Assembly (NCBI GenBank): GCA_944470555.2
Contig: OX104127.1
Span: 161,733,276-161,797,275, forward strand
Direction: 5' to 3'
DNA length: 64,000 bases
From: Heterobilharzia americana
Lineage: Eukaryota > Platyhelminthes > Trematoda > Strigeidida > Schistosomatidae
Shown: positions 1 through 10,070 of the stretch, piece after piece
How the letters are laid out: every line of letters begins with the position of its first letter
Position numbering within the stretch: position 1 is the stretch's first letter
The notes under the pieces: model-generated
The model's database searches: none
Told to the model about the DNA's origin: nothing
The model's input: only the letters and a program-made list of their open reading frames with translations
Program-made: the position numbers and the translations under genes

Positions 1-590
1 TATTTACGTACAGATATAAAACGTAAAATTTCTTACATATCACTTAGCAACTAACAATAAAATTACCTAGATGCTAAAAAATTATCCGTAAGTTGTGATT
101 TACTGGTTTAAGAAATTCTGAAAATCATACATTTCAATGGCTTAACATTTACTTAGGTTTATAATTTGTAAAGCTTTTCGCAATAATAGAACTATAGCAA
201 CATACTGATAGGCTCAATTTCATTATACGTTTGAATAAATTTGTTTAAAAGGAAGAATAACAGGATATTAGAAACAGGTTATAACTGATAAATGGTATGG
301 ATTCAAAGTTATTATCAGACAAGTATACACATCTTGGTTAAAAAGTGGTAGTTGAAATCGATAATCATCTAAACACTGAACAATTGATGATATTCCTCCA
401 CCCAAGTTGATTCATTATCTCCTTGTTCGCTTCAATGTGGTTTCTTTGTTTAAATTATTCTTCTAGTATTGCTAAAACGCTCAACAACAACTTAAACCGA
501 TTCTTTTCTTCAGCCTTGTCTTCATTTTGTCATTTTTATATACAACAATCCTATAATCATGACAATGACAGTGATGCATTGACTACTAAT
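1..590. other. AT-rich stretch without recognised gene
   Basis: I see no coding region, RNA gene or repeat here that I can support. The longest open frame (423-659, plus) runs into the repeat that starts at about 595 and has no recognisable protein features. Confidence 0.5.
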
Positions 591-594
591 CTTT

Positions 595-1075
595 TTAGAA
601 GTAGTATTCATCATGAACTGATGTCGGTTGGGGAACCATTGAAAATCTGGGAGCACTAGACACCTGTCTCCTACAACTAGTATGCAACTCCTCAGCAACA
701 TACACTCACGACCCAGCTACAGATTGAACTCACCACCTTCAGGTTTCACAACAAACGCGTTAACCATTCAACCACTCCACCACTTCTCAGTGGTTCACAA
801 TTTTCAACTTCTCTCAATTCATGACATAACATGACTATCACCCAAGTTCTTCAGTTAGCATCCACTTCACTTCCGACTGCTTGACCCAACAGGTCACGGC
901 TTCTCATTACAGCCTCCTGATATCCATCTAGAAGGTCCTGAGTTCTATCGCTAGCCAGGTCATGGGTGCATACTGATGAGGAGTCCCTTACTAGGACGAA
1001 ATAGTTGTCCAGTGCTCAATGGTTGTCCAACTGATATCAGTCCATGATGAATACTACTTCTTAATTAAAAAAATC
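595..1075. mobile_element. Foldback pair of hammerhead-bearing tRNA-headed SINE-like elements (second family)
   Basis: The two ends are inverted relatives: the start (AGTAGTATTCATCATG) returns in reverse complement near 1045-1062. The minus-strand half (about 905 down to 597) has a leader, a tRNA-like stretch near 700-780, and then a decayed hammerhead near 660-710 whose GAAA box is gone. The plus-strand half (about 930-1075) begins at the B-box part of the same tRNA-like unit and ends in a better-preserved hammerhead. A sister copy lies at 54350-54695, which shows this is a repeat family. The layout (tRNA-like promoter followed by a hammerhead) resembles schistosome Sm-alpha elements, but outside the ribozyme the sequence differs from the Sm-alpha copy at 1806-1997. 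Confidence 0.6.
971..1014 (+). ncRNA. Hammerhead ribozyme motif with one core change
   Basis: Stem I is ACTG (972-975) with CAGT (1010-1013), plus a U-G pair outside it. The core is ATGAGGA (976-982), where the consensus is CUGANGA. Stem II is GTCC (983-986) with GGAC (994-997). GAAA is at 998-1001, followed by a six-base cap and the GUC cleavage triplet (1007-1009). The very short stem III is laid out base for base as in the Sm-alpha ribozyme. The first core base is A instead of C (position C3), which should weaken or abolish cleavage, because C3 pairs with catalytic G8. Confidence 0.6.
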
Positions 1076-1610
1076 CCCATTCATATCTAAAATACTAAGC
1101 TTTTTCTCAGGTTCAAGTATCTTAATACTGTACACTTTCTACTTCTCATACTATTTCCCTACTTATTTATTTTAGTATCTCTCTATTTTTGTTATTTTTG
1201 CTTGTAGTGTTGTAAAACTTGCAAACTTTATTCAAAATACAATATTATACATCAATTTTTGTGTATATGTGTATGTGTTTATAAAGTGTCCAAGAAGAAC
1301 TACAAATGTATTGCAGTACAGTGAAAATTTCTGGTCTCCACTAGCTATAAATGTAATAAATATATTGTAGACAACTTTTCAACATTGGGACAAAATCATA
1401 AAAAGTATACACGATATGCGACATAGTTCTAGTGGTTTAAGTTCACTACAGATTTGTGATGCTCAACTATTTTAGTTATTACTATTTATTCATATAATTG
1501 TAATCCTATGTTGTTTTATTTGTTCGAATTGTTCGACCTCTATTGGCATATGGGCTCCTATGCGGATGCTTCGATATTGCCTGAAAGTTCATTATGGTAG
1601 TTTTGTTTAG
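1076..1610. other. AT-rich spacer, nothing recognised
   Basis: No open frame of note, no RNA gene and no repeat boundary could be supported in this AT-rich stretch. Confidence 0.5.
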
Positions 1611-1611
1611 T

Positions 1612-1795
1612 TGTGGCTAGCAGAAGAATCCAGGACACGCATTTCATCCTATTCCAGACGCGTCAGCTGGATGTACATGCATCCCAGTGCGGAATGATAT
1701 TGTTACCACTGAAACTCGAAACTTGTATCCATCGCTCCAAACACCAAAGTGTTATCCACTATGCAACAGAGGCACGATAGCCATTTCTTGTACAA
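1612..1795 (-). mobile_element. Sm-alpha-type SINE-like element, minus strand
   Basis: Read on the minus strand this is a diverged copy of the element at 1806-1997. It has a tRNA-like A box (GCATAGTGGATAAC), a weak B box, and then a hammerhead between about 1671 and 1630. The ribozyme keeps stem I (CCAG with CTGG) and the GAAA box. The core reads CTGACGC instead of CTGANGA, so an essential A is lost, and stem II is weak. It is probably inactive. Its 5' end faces the 5' end of the plus-strand copy about 15 bases away. Confidence 0.75.
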
Positions 1796-1805
1796 CGGGT
1801 ATTAG

Positions 1806-1997
1806 TTATTACAAGAAGGGTCGTCGTACCTCCGTGGCATAGTGGATAACGCCTTGGTGTTTGGAGCGATGGGTATGAGGTTTGAGTCTCAGTGAGAACA
1901 ATATCACTCCACACTGAGGTGCAGGCACATCCAGCTGACGAGTCCCAAATAAGACGAAACGCGCGTCCTGGGTTCTCCTACTAACCACAACCAAGCA
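1806..1997 (+). mobile_element. Sm-alpha-type SINE-like element with hammerhead, plus strand
   Basis: A tRNA-like head carries a Pol III A box (TGGCATAGTGG, 1835-1845) and B box (GGTTTGAGTCT, 1879-1889). It is followed by about 40 bases of linker and a hammerhead ribozyme. This is the known architecture of schistosome Sm-alpha repeats, which are thought to be transcribed by Pol III and self-cleave to unit length. The motif match is direct; the family name rests on my knowledge of the schistosome hammerhead. Confidence 0.85.
1926..1976 (+). ncRNA. Hammerhead ribozyme, intact core (Sm-alpha type)
   Basis: Stem I is CCAG (1931-1934) with CTGG (1968-1971). The core is a perfect CTGACGA (1935-1941). 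Stem II is GTCC (1942-1945) with AGAC (1952-1955), three pairs and one C-A mismatch. GAAA lies at 1956-1959, stem III is the minimal A-U and C-G pairs, and the cleavage triplet GTC is 1965-1967. Cleavage is predicted after C1967. All catalytic residues are present, so this is the best candidate for an active ribozyme in the window. Confidence 0.85.
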
Positions 1998-2229
1998 GAA
2001 TTATCACAACTACTATAGTAATGAATTTATTCATTACAAGTTATGGAAATGTTTATTTTATAAAGCAGTTTATCTGAAAAGATTTAATAAGTAGTTCTAT
2101 GAAACCAGGAAAAGGCTAAAATACTTTCTGCTCATGGCAGAGCGACAGAGAGGCCTTGTGACAGTGTCTATAACTGAAAAGGGTTTCAGGTAAGTATATC
2201 AGTCCGTTGAAGACTGTGTACCCGAAAAC

Positions 2230-3290
2230 GAATAGGTTTGTCATGGTCTGTGGTGAGTTATTGGATTAAGTGGGTACGAGTGCTATTCATCAAAGACCTC
2301 CACTCTTTCCACTCTTACTCAACTTTGTCATGGACGTACTTGAAGATGGAGACTGCCCTCATCGTTTGACGTTACAGGCATTGAACTTATCATGGGAGAA
2401 TTCTTAGTAGATCCAGAATTCGCAGATGACATAGTCTTGTTGGGCGAAGACGCTGACAAGATGCAGAGTCTTCTGGACATCTTGAGTGGCAATTTGAGAA
2501 TGTTTGGGATCCGTTTCTTGCAAACTGTTGCTCTTACTGACAGTTGGAAGTGAAGTGCTTGAAAGCTTTGACCATTTCACACGATGACCGACATGGCTAC
2601 AAAAAATCGACTGGCTTTCACCAACTTACTTCCTCTGCGGTACCTATTCAAGGTCGAGTGTGCCTTTCAGCAGTTCAATCTTGTATACTATATGGTTGCG
2701 AAACATGGGCTTGAAAGGAAGAGAACACGAGAAGGGTCCAGGTATTCGACCATCGTTGCCTTCGTAGCATAAGCCGGTTGTCATGGTACCATCGTGTTGG
2801 TCAACCAGAAGTCAGTGGTAGAGTTTTGGGCAGAAAACGAACGTCATTAATGAGATCTAAACTCTCGTCGACTAGTTCAGGCTGGAAAGAAGTTAGAAGT
2901 GATCAGACAAAAATGTGGCGTCAGTCCCTGAAGCTTTTGTTTGTCGTTCTGGACCGTGCAGAGAAAGGTTGCATCTCCCATGACAATGAAAACCAGGGTT
3001 TGGAAACGGCAGGTGATATGGCTCGGAAACGATCTCAATGAGGTAAACGCATCCACATATTCTCCCCACCCTAATCATCAAAGTGAATTTCAGTATTCTC
3101 TCGTTCTTCGTTGTCCTCATTTAATGATTTTCTATGACTTCGGACTTCTACCTTATTTTTTCTCGATCTTTCACCTTAGTGCATTCTTGCTTGATGTGCT
3201 AATATGACGTATGGCAACTCGGACCGTCGAACACTAATGCTATCTCCTATATTGGTTTTGTCTGCCTATCTGTCTAAGAGTGAATTAAAA
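2230..3290 (+). mobile_element. RTE-clade (SR2-like) LINE fragment
   Basis: Pieces of a reverse transcriptase can be read in several frames: a PLLFNFV-like stretch near 2310, then the catalytic FADD box at 2419-2430 followed by IVLLGEDADKMQ, and the characteristic C-terminal region (SWYHR, DQTKMWRQS, GDMARKRSQ) between 2770 and 3040. The 5' part with the endonuclease is missing, and several stops and frameshifts break the frame, so it is dead. The stretch GGCAACTCGGACCG near 3211 matches the 3' untranslated segment of the other copies of this family in the window. SR2-like identity is inferred from the protein pattern. Confidence 0.75.
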
Positions 3291-3299
3291 CCTTAGTAA

Positions 3300-3960
3300 C
3301 AAGAAATTTGTTTCAATTGACGTTTCACTATTTAGTGCGGCTAATAGCACTAACAGGGTTATAGTAAACCAAAATTTACAATATCCTCCAAGCTTATATA
3401 TCATAACTTGACTACTCTTCTTCTCCATGAATAATTCTACGTCGTCAGAATTGTAGAATAAAGATGATATCCATATGTACTGTGTCGTATATGTGAAGAG
3501 TGAATAAATCACAGATCGAGATTTATATGTACACACATGTGTTGCTGATAGTTCTTATGTATGTTCTTCATGTATGTTAGGTACGTCAGGATGTAGGGGT
3601 GGGTTGAGTAAGACCAAGTCAAACTACGTTCTACTCCCTCATTTCTTCATATTTAAACAATTTCGATTCCACTCTGTATCTGACAAGATTCTGATATCAG
3701 ATACTGTTTATAATTTCATAAGTCACCTTTCTGAATAATTTTCATATTGTCAAAATTGATCTCCTCACCTCAAATTATAACATGAAGAACAATAGTTGAT
3801 GTGCTTTCAAGTTTTTTCAGTTCTACTGGATTTCTGGGAGGTCGAGTGGAAGCTGTTCAGTGTTCATCTTTCCTATTTTTCATTTCACAGGATGTTTATC
3901 CTATGCTTATCGCATCACAGTCTGACCAGTTTATTTTATAAACACGATTAGATTATGAAC
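3300..3960. other. No recognised gene
   Basis: There is an 83-codon minus-strand frame at 3285-3536 with a hydrophobic patch, but it matches nothing I recognise and no splice signals were convincing. Otherwise AT-rich sequence. Confidence 0.4.
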
Positions 3961-3970
3961 CTAGAGGGAT

Positions 3971-4327
3971 CTAGTCCTTCAAATGGACTAGGGTGCTCTG
4001 CAATATGTTTGATGTTCTGTGGAACACTCTGATGATATTGTAGTTGTTGAGCACTTTCTCAATTTCATCCCATGTATGTGATCTGTAAAGGATAACTATC
4101 GTTGAGACCCATGATTGAGGAATAGTTCTACGACTTAATTTAATATTATTTTCTGTTTTGTGAATGAATTTTACTGGAGAATTATTCATTTTAAGTATCA
4201 TGTTCATATATTTTAATTCCTTAACTATTTCACTTACATCCGTTACTAGAGTGTGTACTCTCCTTAACAGACTAGAGGCGGCAACAGAAACTTGAAATCT
4301 AAATATTTCTTCGAATGGGTCGCTTTC
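3971..4327 (-). CDS. Candidate terminal exon of an unidentified gene
   Basis: On the minus strand an acceptor-like sequence (ATAATCATTTTCAG, ending at 4328) is followed directly by an open frame of 118 codons that ends in TAG at 3971-3973. The frame continues upstream of the acceptor for 17 codons without an obvious start, as expected for an internal boundary. The predicted segment is rich in charged residues and helix-forming leucines (LLRRVHTLV, IVKELKYMN) and has no transposon signatures, unlike most other frames here. The general layout, including an IPQSW stretch, recalls the C-terminal region of dynein heavy chains, but the resemblance is too weak to name it. It could also be a chance frame. 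It lies on the same strand as the Kv4 exon. Confidence 0.3.
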   Translation of the reverse strand, partial: ESDPFEEIFRFQVSVAASSLLRRVHTLVTDVSEIVKELKYMNMILKMNNSPVKFIHKTENNIKLSRRTIPQSWVSTIVILYRSHTWDEIEKVLNNYNIIRVFHRTSNILQSTLVHLKD

Positions 4328-4389
4328 CTGAAAATGATTATAACTAAATTTCAATTTTCTTTCAACTAAACAAGACAATCAAGTAATGG

Positions 4390-4960
4390 CAGTTCCCCCC
4401 TTATCCGTTTATTTCTCTCAGCTGGACTTGATACTGCAAGATCTAAAGTTCAGCTGATTTAAGAATACCAATTATGAGTCGTGTTTATCAAAAAATTACG
4501 AATGTATCATTAATATATCTCAGCCAAATTTTTGGCTTTTGTAAGTTAGTGAAGATACTTTCTTCTGATTTACTCATAAACGGGTTAGCTACTGTGGGTG
4601 AAACAGGCAAAGCCATAGCAATACCGTTAATTTGCCTGTATAGTTTGCCTTTATATATAAAGTAAGTAGTCTATAAGCAGAATTTTTAGAGCCTTGATGA
4701 TATCACTGCTTTTCAGTGAACATCTTTCTGTCAATAACGTGTCTGAGTCTAATAAATTAGAAATAATACTTAGGCTACCATTAATTGAAATACTAATTTT
4801 GGCCAATGTGATAGAATGTAGATCCATATCAAGGTGTTTTTCTATAAGATATACTGAGCCAATGAACCTATGTGCGAGGTTCTACGTTGATTGGCTATTA
4901 TTTTCACCAGAGTCTATGATCAAACAGTAGTGACCGTGTCGTTTCCTCTGATTTTAACGA
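4390..4960. other. No recognised gene; possible scrap of RTE 3' UTR
   Basis: Open frames at 4474-4665 and 4694-4930 (plus) have no recognisable features. Near 4865-4890 a stretch resembles the 3' untranslated segment of the RTE family (compare the minus-strand copy near 43480), so part of this may be an old plus-strand RTE end. Confidence 0.35.
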
Positions 4961-4964
4961 CCAT

Positions 4965-6230
4965 GTCTCATAGCTATACAAAAGGATAGAACGGATGGCA
5001 GCACGGTATACTTTTCTTTTGATTGATAACCGTATATCTCATCAGTTAGCAAATGTCAAACAGGCCTTTTGTATCCGAGATGAGATATCGTCAGCAACTA
5101 GCTCGTTTAGGCTGACGCAACTCCTCAAGTAAGTAAAGTGAACCAAGTGCTTCACCACTTCACTCGCTATCATTAAACTGTGAGTGGTTTTAGACCAATC
5201 CTGCAGCATCATCTTGCATTTGACAGAAGCAAACTAAACGCATGCCAAATATACTCAGTTTTCTGCTCAAGGAGCTCACAAGACCCTGCATTTCGTTAGC
5301 GTCTTCACCTAACAGGACAATATCGTCTACATATTTCAAATCAATCACTCCATGTGGTAGTAAAGTTAGAGGTACCTAAGATTATGTCCATAAGTACATC
5401 CATAATGGAATTAAATAAGAACGGTGATAATGGACCTTTCCAGCAGAAACCTGGTTGTTGTCAATTCTGAAGACAACTCCCCATAAACCCTGAAACGGCC
5501 AAATGAGTTCGAGTAGGTAACTTTGATTAGGGTTATTTACTTGCTCGGTGCTTCCTTCACAGTCAGACACTGCCACAACACCTCATGGTTAACAGAGTTA
5601 AATGCCGCCTGCAGATCAAGAAATATAGCGTGTCGGCCACTAGCCAATAGGTATGCCTGTGTTCCAGAACCTGTCACAGGGAAAAAATGTGATCAATGCA
5701 ACCTCGTCCAGTTGTGAAACCTGCCTGGTTTTCTCGAGCTTCAGTTAAACGTTGGATAACTATGGACCATAAGATTTAAGACACAGTATCAGTGAAACTA
5801 ATTCCACTATGGTTGTCACAAGATTCCTCCCCTTTCTTATTGACTAGGATGATCATGGGATTATCTCTGATTCCTATACAGTACCAGGTATCTTCGTCAC
5901 TTTAATTAGTGATTTCCCACCTCCATCTTTGAAACCCTCAGGTGGCAAACTCTCAGGTCCTGATAATTTGCATCGTTCCAGGTTCGAAACAACTTTCTCG
6001 ACTTCAGGACGAGCTGAAGGACCGACATCTATGCCTCACTCAGGTTCGGGCTGAATGCTGACCAACTGAATAGGCCAGGTGCTCTACTAACTGGGCTTCG
6101 AGACCAAGCTGTTGACTAACTCTTAACTTCACTTCAGTTATTGGGAGTTTTTCCCGAAAGTCATGTGACTGCGTGATGCGTAATTATTCTGCCACCGTGG
6201 AAACAATATCCGCTCAGACAGGGTTTCTCA
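4965..6230 (-). mobile_element. RTE-clade (SR2-like) LINE fragment
   Basis: Reverse-complement reading gives scattered reverse transcriptase segments in the right order. The linker before the RT is near 6060, an RT palm segment near 5550-5750, the region around the catalytic box near 5290-5340 (DDIVLLGEDA-like), and the YCAAIRSIL-like segment at about 5000. The domain order shows minus orientation. It is broken by many stops and lacks the endonuclease and the C-terminal tail. Confidence 0.65.
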
Positions 6231-6429
6231 TCTTAATTCCAATTGGGTTAAATTAGCCTTCATGTAAATATTAGATACTAATGCTACATTACTGTAATTA
6301 TTATTTGCTGGAACACAAACTTGATACCGCATGAGAAACGATAAGGCTATATTAGCAATACGAGAAATGGAAGATAGAATGAAAAAAAACAGGGATGGTC
6401 TAACAGAGAACCGGTCTCAAGCATAAGTA

Positions 6430-8170
6430 TGAGGGCTAACTACTTTATTTTCCTTTCACGATGATAGAAAAATCAAGAAAACTGTACCATGATAGCCAAT
6501 CGTTTCGATTTTGAGCCATATCTGCTATTTTCTCAAAGTACTGAGTTGCATGACCTCTCCGACACCATCCAAGGTGTCGTGAGGCACCCATAAATGCCAA
6601 ATTAACACAGCTGCTAGTCATTTCAAGGCGCCATATCATACACTGACCACCTTTCCGCTTCTTCCAACCAGTTACAGAGTAGGCAAGCAGTCAGCAGTGT
6701 GGGAGCCGTTAGGCTTGCATGCGTAACACATGTCTGAGCCACCGAAACCCGTATTTCAAAATAGCTACAATTAATGAATGACAATCTTCATCACACATCC
6801 GCCATCTCACCTCAAAATTACCAACATGGTGTTTCCACCAGGCGCAAGAAGTGCTACGGGGACGGCGGTGCTCGAACATGGAGAGTTGTCAGATATCGCC
6901 AGCACAGAGGGAACAGGCTTCACGGGTGTATAGAGAAACTTTTTATAACAATGTGTTGTACACCTAAACTTCCACAGTTAAGTCAATATCATGGCAGCAC
7001 CAAAGGCAAGCCAGGTTGGTGCATGTCGTCCTAACTTTTGACATGAGATTGAAAATGTCGTTAGTTACAATGTCACTAGCACTAAACAACTACTCAGGTA
7101 ATTAAACTTTTCAACAACTCCCAGCACCACCACCAATGGTGAGCGAATGTACAAGCTCCTGTCAATTTTACAAATCTCTCAGGATGTTGCCAAACTTCTC
7201 AGAGGAACTCTTTTCTACCAGACAATTCTTTAGCAGAGCACTGCCCAAAGAATCAAAGGCAGTTCTAATATCGAGAAATATAATGACCGTTGACCTCCAA
7301 TACGAGCAACAGTGCTCGAGCATTGGACAGAGGGTGGACATGTAAACAATGTATCTACGACCTGAACGAAACCTGTCATGCTCCTCGTAGACCCATTCCT
7401 CACACCTCTTGTACAGCATGTGGAGCATAATTGCAGCCAACATCTTCGACGCAACCAGCATCAGAGTGATACCCAGATGGCTATCACATAAATAACAGAT
7501 TCTTTATGAAGATGAGTGCAACTTTGGCTTTATTTCAAAGAGATGGGACACAGTATAACATAATTTCTCAAATGATGCAATCAGTTTGTTGACTATGGCC
7601 ACATCTCCATCCTTAAAACGAGGAGGGAGTAAGTCATATAGGCCGGGTGCTTTATAATTTGTAGCTCCTTACAGATGGCTTCGTTAAGTGAATTGGTATT
7701 ACCTGACCATGGAGTTGCTGGACATGTATTCTGCTTCAACTGCTTTTGAAATGCTCCACTCAGTACCCTAAGTGTATATGTAAGTTACTGACTAGTGTAC
7801 CATCTACTTCACAGAATGTCTTACTGACACCAGGTTTTCTTGCTGCCGGTGGCCCGAATGAGATGGAATAGCTTTCGACATTTGGTATATACAGCAGCCG
7901 CTTTCACCTCACTCGTTCTACCCACCAGACCTCATGGTCCCTGCACACATGCTGTTCAGTCTGTCGTGCAAGGGACTTAAGTACACTACTGTACTCGCTG
8001 ATCACCAGAATACACTGCTGAGTGTCAAGAAGTTCAAAGGAGCTCTTGGATATCCGGTGTTTGAAAGGAAGATGTTCTTCGAGGCCACAAGCAGCTTTAC
8101 TCGTCGTTTTCATGGCGTCTTGTGCATTCAGTCACTGCTCACCTATAGATTCGTTCTGGATCATTGATAC
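6430..8170 (-). mobile_element. RTE-like LINE fragment of a divergent subfamily
   Basis: The minus strand reads a C-terminal LINE tail (IADMAQNRNDW, 6640-6430) and, further upstream, RT palm sequence. Two overlapping frames at 7168-7461 give HDRFRSGRRYIVY and VIIFLDIRTAFDSL, the counterpart of the usual GFRPGRG...FLDxxAAFDSV motif of RTE reverse transcriptases. Sequence between 6530 and 6800 is shared with 61090-61440, suggesting a subfamily separate from the main SR2-like one. Frames are broken throughout. Confidence 0.55.
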
Positions 8171-8173
8171 TAT

Positions 8174-8600
8174 GTGCACCACCAGATTAAAATAAGAATT
8201 TTCCAAACTCTGAAGGCTAACCCCACGTTTACTGTGTGCAGGTCATTAGGCAGCATATTCGAAGCAAACCAAACAGCGTCTTCATATGAAGTGCGGGAAT
8301 GCTTCGTCAATCAAGATGGCAGAGAGCTATTGACCCAGAAGCCTGGTCAAGAAACGAACCATACAAGGGATGTAATATTACATAGCAATCACCCAAAAAG
8401 TTTAACTAGAAACACATAAGGACTAGTACGAAAAATACTACTAATGATATAATTACACAAAGGGTTATTGATGAAACCATAAGGAATGATTTGAAAGTAC
8501 CCATGGAGTTTTACCATATAAATCAGAGAAATCGAAAGCCCTATGTAGGATTTTCAGTAAGGTTGCAAGTAGTTTAGTGTTCAGACTTAAAAACTCACGT
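8174..8600. other. Unassigned; may be upstream part of the Penelope-like remnant
   Basis: An 81-codon plus-strand frame lies at 8174-8419 without a recognisable domain. It sits just upstream of the GIY-YIG remnant and in the same orientation, so it may be decayed reverse transcriptase, but I cannot show that. Confidence 0.3.
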
Positions 8601-8930
8601 TGATACAAATCCAGTCGGTTAAAAAAACCTACGGGATCTATTAAATAAAAAAGTTGGTTGACCAATGATTGTGAGGTTAAATATATAGGTCACACTGGCT
8701 GATTGGGGTTAATTAGGTCAACAGAACGAAAACCTAGCTAAATATAAAATGTCAAACTCTAACCAGATAAATCTAGAAGAGCTCAACTAGATCCATACAT
8801 GATACCACATTAAATCTCTCAATGGGATGGGATAAGGTGGCAATTTTAAAAAATAACTTGAATAGGTGGAAAGAGGAAATGATAGCTGAAGTTTTGTTAA
8901 TTAAACCAACACCTAACACAAAATAAAAAT
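8600..8930 (+). mobile_element. Remnant of a GIY-YIG nuclease domain, Penelope-like element
   Basis: The plus strand around 8673-8702 reads CEVKYIGHTG, a good match to the YIG half of a GIY-YIG endonuclease. About 130 bases on, in a shifted frame, 8831-8928 reads GWDKVAILKNNLNRWKEEMI followed by AEVLLIK, which fits the C-terminal half of the domain including the conserved Glu. Several stops and at least one frameshift separate the two. In animals this domain paired with reverse transcriptase is typical of Penelope-like elements, so I infer a dead 3' end of one. I did not find its reverse transcriptase. Confidence 0.55.
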
Positions 8931-9200
8931 GACACTACAACTATGAATACGTGGAAAATGTAACTACCAGTTAAATTAAAGAAATAAACAGCAGAAGCAC
9001 AAAAACTAGGTTGAAAGTTGTGTGGATACCTTGACAAGAATACGTGCAATAAACTATACTTGAAACGTTATCAGTAAAAAATACTGTTCTACCAGGTGAT
9101 ACATATGAGATAGAACTATAATAAAATTATACTTTACTCCAGTACCTAAATCCTACCCTTATGTTGACAAACTGTTCGAAAACTAAATCTTTTGGACCAG
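8931..9200. other. No recognised gene
   Basis: AT-rich sequence between the GIY-YIG remnant and the next RTE fragment, with no supportable feature. Confidence 0.4.
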
Positions 9201-10070
9201 TTAACGTCATAGCGGTTCTCTGAAGACAAACAGATACAATCAACGTAAAACCTAGCACACAACTGCATCAGTTCAAGTTGCCACACATCACGGTTGTTTA
9301 CGAAAAACAGGTAAACAGAAAAGGACTGATACTAAAGATAAAGTAGTGTAGAAGAACTAACAATTTGAAGATAACGGTTAGTGCAAATATTCAAGAGTAA
9401 GAAAACGTCAAAGAATGAATACATCTGCGTCACTGCGAGCAAAATTCAGCCACCTCACCAAGAGTTCTCAACCATTGACTTACTTCGTTTCAGAGACCCC
9501 AATCACGTACTTCTAATGGCATCATATCCTAGTCTGAACACCCTGAATCCTCTTCGAATTTAATCTAGCTTCATCTAGCATGGCATATTAAGGTAGACGG
9601 TAACTCGGCATGCTTAACCTATGTCCAGGCCACCTCAGTTGACTAAGGTTTACAACCTCACTGATCGAATTGCTCTCCCTGCGAGCAATGCTACGAAGAC
9701 ATCTTTGATCGAAACCCTGTAACTTCTTCATGTCGTATACTTTTAACAACAACATCTCACAGCCGTACAACAGGATATAACGAATTGCAGCACAGTATAC
9801 TTTACCTTTGATAGATAGTCGGATTTCTCTCCAGTTGGCGCCACAGATGACGCAAGTTGGCGGATTCTAAACGAGACTTTTATATTTGAGATTTCGTCAG
9901 CAACCAGTCCCTTCGGACTAATGCAGCTTCCCACGTAACTCAAGCGAATGACACATTCCACCACTTCAATCCCTATCATTCAGCTGGGAGTGGTTGCAGA
10001 TCAGTCGTGAAGGATCATCTTACATCTAACAGGTGTGAAACGCATGAAGGCTAGATAACGACCTTGTTGT
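9200..10070 (-). mobile_element. RTE-clade (SR2-like) 3' fragment
   Basis: The 3' untranslated segment (near 9225-9330) contains TTCAAGTTGCCACAC, shared in reverse complement with the other SR2-like copies. Upstream on the minus strand come protein pieces of the RTE C-terminal region: MYGCEM, QGFDQRCLRSIARRES and QLRWPGHRLSMP (9588-9770), and SYVGSCISPKGLVADEIS (9743-9979), the usual thumb region. The copy is 5'-truncated near 10070 and frameshifted near 9760. Confidence 0.75.

Noticed and set aside
3971..4327. Dynein heavy chain C-terminus as identity of the candidate exon
   Set aside because: Only a general helical pattern and an IPxSW-like stretch agree; the following residues do not fit.
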